Origin: CAIJXO01 sp041308645 | GTDB taxonomy: Bacteria > Patescibacteriota > Minisyncoccia > Phycocordibacterales > GWA1-40-21 | DNA: 14,495 nucleotides | Direction of reading: 5' to 3' | NCBI GenBank assembly: GCA_041308645.1 | Contig: JBFZBC010000032.1 | Coordinates: forward strand, 1-14,495 | Shown here: positions 13,313-14,495 of the stretch, in pieces | Layout: each line of letters opens with the position of its first letter | Numbering within the stretch: the stretch's first letter is position 1 | The notes under the pieces: generated by a model | The model's input: only the letters and a program-made list of their open reading frames with translations | What the model was told of the DNA's origin: nothing | Databases searched by the model: none | Made by a program: the position numbers and the translations under genes

Positions 13313-13861
13313 CTATTTATAACTAGGAGCAGTCTCATTTATACCAGATTTAAAGGCCTCCTGTCTAGCTAAAGCGTACAACAAACTCGATAAGCGGTTA
13401 AGATATGATAAGGTACTTGAAGAAACTTTTACCAACCCCTCCTCTGACACTTCTACTACCCGCCTCTCTGCTCGGCGAACCAAGGTTCGAGCAAAATCTA
13501 TTTGAGCTGAAATTTCTGTTGCGCCAGAAATAAAAAAGGTTTTTATTGGCGGTAATTTTTTCTCAATAGTATTAATTATTTTTTCTATCTTTAAAATTTC
13601 CTTCTTATTTATTTTTTTTGACGCTCCGGACACTTCCGCCTGAATGATGAATAAATTTTCCTGCATCTTCTGTAGAAAAGAAGATACATCCGAATCAATC
13701 AAGGGTTCACCTTGATTGATTTTTGCTTTTATCACACCCAAAAAAGAATTCACTTCATCAAGGGTCCCCAAAGCTTCCGCAACTATGGAGCTTTTGGATA
13801 AGCTTTGTTTACAGTGAAATATTTTTGTCTTTCCTTTATCACCTTTGCGTGTGTATAGCAT
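13313..13861 (-). CDS. ATP:cob(I)alamin adenosyltransferase, PduO/MMAB type
   Basis: Transfers the adenosyl group of ATP to cob(I)alamin to make coenzyme B12. The 182-residue protein has the PduO/MMAB family layout: N-terminal ATP-binding YTRKGDKGKT (3-12), ALGTLDEVNSFLG (30-42) with Asp35, a helix with QENLFIIQAEV, and the core FARTLVRRAERR (123-134) followed by YLNRLSSLLYALAR. Two positions differ from common family motifs: Asp122 where many members have His (LHxARTxxRRAER), and SS where NRLSD is typical. These could alter cobalamin handling, or be lineage variation. The symbol is withheld because pduO, cobO and mmaB naming is by context, and no B12 enzyme is in the window. The start codon lies exactly where transcription from the preceding -10 would begin. 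tRNA-His follows by 9 nt. Confidence 0.9.
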   Translation of the reverse strand: MLYTRKGDKGKTKIFHCKQSLSKSSIVAEALGTLDEVNSFLGVIKAKINQGEPLIDSDVSSFLQKMQENLFIIQAEVSGASKKINKKEILKIEKIINTIEKKLPPIKTFFISGATEISAQIDFARTLVRRAERRVVEVSEEGLVKVSSSTLSYLNRLSSLLYALARQEAFKSGINETAPSYK

Positions 13862-13867
13862 ATATTA

Positions 13868-13876
13868 ATTATAACA
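13868..13876 (-). promoter_or_regulatory. Extended -10 promoter of the adenosyltransferase gene, leaderless geometry
   Basis: TGT-TATAAT on the minus strand is followed by 6 nt and then ATG, so +1 would be the A of the start codon. No Shine-Dalgarno is present. Read-through from tRNA-Leu, 16 nt upstream of the -10 end, is an alternative source of transcript. Confidence 0.55.
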
Positions 13877-13883
13877 TTTTTTG

Positions 13884-13968
13884 TGCCTGGGAGAGGATTT
13901 GAACCTCCATAGGATTACTCCCGCTACCACCTCAAGGTAGTGCGTCTAGCCAGTTTCGCCACCCAGGC
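13884..13968 (-). tRNA. tRNA-Leu (anticodon GAG)
   Basis: An 85-nt class II tRNA: acceptor GCCTGGG/CCCAGGC with discriminator A, anticodon stem CTACC/GGTAG enclosing TTGAGGT (anticodon GAG), a long variable arm (CGGGAGTAATCCTAT), and a T-arm GGAGG-TTCAAAT-CCTCT. The long arm and A73 are leucine features. CCA is not encoded. Confidence 0.95.
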
Positions 13969-13980
13969 ATTTGAGGTTTA

Positions 13981-14009
13981 AATATAACTCAAAAAAGTTT
14001 CAAATTCAA
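13981..14009 (-). promoter_or_regulatory. Promoter of tRNA-Leu
   Basis: TTGAAT (14004-14009), a 17-nt spacer and TATATT (13981-13986) on the minus strand, ending 12 nt before the mature tRNA 5' end. It lies right after the rplS terminator. Confidence 0.65.
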
Positions 14010-14010
14010 T

Positions 14011-14039
14011 AAAAAAAACCCCGCCATCAGATGGCGGGG
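14011..14039 (-). terminator. Strong intrinsic terminator of rplS
   Basis: CCCCGCCAT and ATGGCGGGG (14019-14027 with 14031-14039) form a perfect 9-bp GC-rich stem with a 3-nt loop, followed on the minus strand by eight T residues, 12 nt after the rplS stop. It has A/T tracts on both sides, so it could work in both directions. Confidence 0.92.
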
Positions 14040-14051
14040 TTTTTAATTTTA

Positions 14052-14456
14052 TTATTGAGCTGGAGTTTCAACAATTTCTTTCTCTGGTTCAGCTAACTCT
14101 TTAGGTTCCTTTGTGTTAATAATATGTTTCATTTTTCTTCGAATTTCCTTAGCTGCTTTATCTCTAATATTATAAAGCTTTGAGCGGTGAGTTTTAGATT
14201 TTCTTACTGGCTCTATTTTATCAATATTTGGTGAGTAAAAGGGGAAAATTCTTTCCACCCCAACACCATCAATAACTTTTCTGACAGTTAAAGTACCGCC
14301 AGCTTCATTACCGTGTTTGCGAGCAATAATCATTCCTTCAAAAACCTGAATTCTAGACTTACCACCTTCCTTAATCTTCTGGTGAACACGCACAGTTTCA
14401 CCTGGCCTTAGGTCAAGTTTCTTCCTTTCTTCAATGTTTACTGATGAAATTTTCAT
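14052..14456 (-). CDS. rplS: 50S ribosomal protein L19
   Basis: L19 sits at the 30S-50S interface, helping bridges B6/B8. The conserved core is complete: RPGETVRVHQKIKEGGKSRIQ (17-37), FEGMIIARKHG (39-49), TVRKVIDGVGVERIFPFYSPNI (57-78) and RSKLYNIR (91-98). The core ends near residue 112; the remaining 22 residues form a low-complexity acidic tail (KEPKELAEPEKEIVETPAQ), longer than in most bacteria. ATG at 14454-14456 gives the canonical start. It has its own promoter, with the start codon at the predicted +1, and its own terminator, so it appears monocistronic as seen here. Confidence 0.96.
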   Translation of the reverse strand: MKISSVNIEERKKLDLRPGETVRVHQKIKEGGKSRIQVFEGMIIARKHGNEAGGTLTVRKVIDGVGVERIFPFYSPNIDKIEPVRKSKTHRSKLYNIRDKAAKEIRRKMKHIINTKEPKELAEPEKEIVETPAQ

Positions 14457-14462
14457 CTCTGT

Positions 14463-14491
14463 AATCTAACACAAACGATCATTTTTCGCAA
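14463..14491 (-). promoter_or_regulatory. rplS promoter with leaderless geometry
   Basis: TTGCGA (14486-14491), a 17-nt spacer ending TGT, and TAGATT (14463-14468) on the minus strand, followed by 6 nt and the ATG. The A of ATG coincides with the expected +1. The AGAG directly abutting the ATG is too close to act as a Shine-Dalgarno. Confidence 0.6.
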
Positions 14492-14495
14492 ATTT

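Overview
Every gene recognised in this 14.5 kb window lies on the minus strand. The sequence is AT-rich, genes are packed with gaps of 1-27 nt inside operons, Shine-Dalgarno sequences are mostly weak or absent, and tRNA genes lack an encoded CCA. Together with a one-domain SecE, an enlarged nucleoside diphosphate kinase and an orphan protein type I associate with Candidate Phyla Radiation genomes, this suggests a Patescibacteria/Parcubacteria-like bacterium. That placement is inference from gene style, not from a marker tree.

Layout in the direction of transcription (right to left): rplS (L19) with its own promoter and a strong terminator; tRNA-Leu(GAG) with a good promoter; a PduO/MMAB-type cob(I)alamin adenosyltransferase followed by tRNA-His(GTG); a class I fructose-bisphosphate aldolase followed by a DedA/VTT membrane protein; a seven-gene close-packed run (cupin, TsaC/YrdC, SAM methyltransferase, MacA-like adaptor, ABC ATPase, MacB-like permease, folD); a GC-richer orphan gene with its own promoter, long structured leader, textbook ribosome binding site and terminator; a membrane-anchored SIMPL (DUF541) protein; a structured non-coding stretch; secE-nusG; rplK with its own promoter; and ndk, dCMP deaminase and a P-loop nucleotide kinase-like gene cut by the window edge.

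The functional themes are core translation and transcription (L19, L11, NusG, SecE, TsaC, two tRNAs), nucleotide supply (NDK, dCMP deaminase, P-loop NTPase), central metabolism (aldolase, FolD, cobalamin activation) and envelope functions (MacAB-like ABC exporter, DedA, SIMPL).

The most unusual items are: (1) the orphan gene at 4439-5008, whose tryptophan/tyrosine/asparagine-rich C-terminus resembles variable regions of diversity-generating retroelement targets, although no reverse transcriptase or template repeat is in the window; (2) its 5' region, with three palindromes and a 16-bp RNA stem whose two non-Watson-Crick positions are G-U pairs only on the transcribed strand; (3) several promoters placed so that the start codon would be at or next to the transcription start (leaderless mRNAs); (4) rplK followed not by rplA but by a repeat-containing, hairpin-rich spacer that duplicates the rplK 3' end; (5) a roughly 140-nt three-way-junction structure between the SIMPL gene and secE. 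No CRISPR array, rRNA, transposase or phage gene was found.
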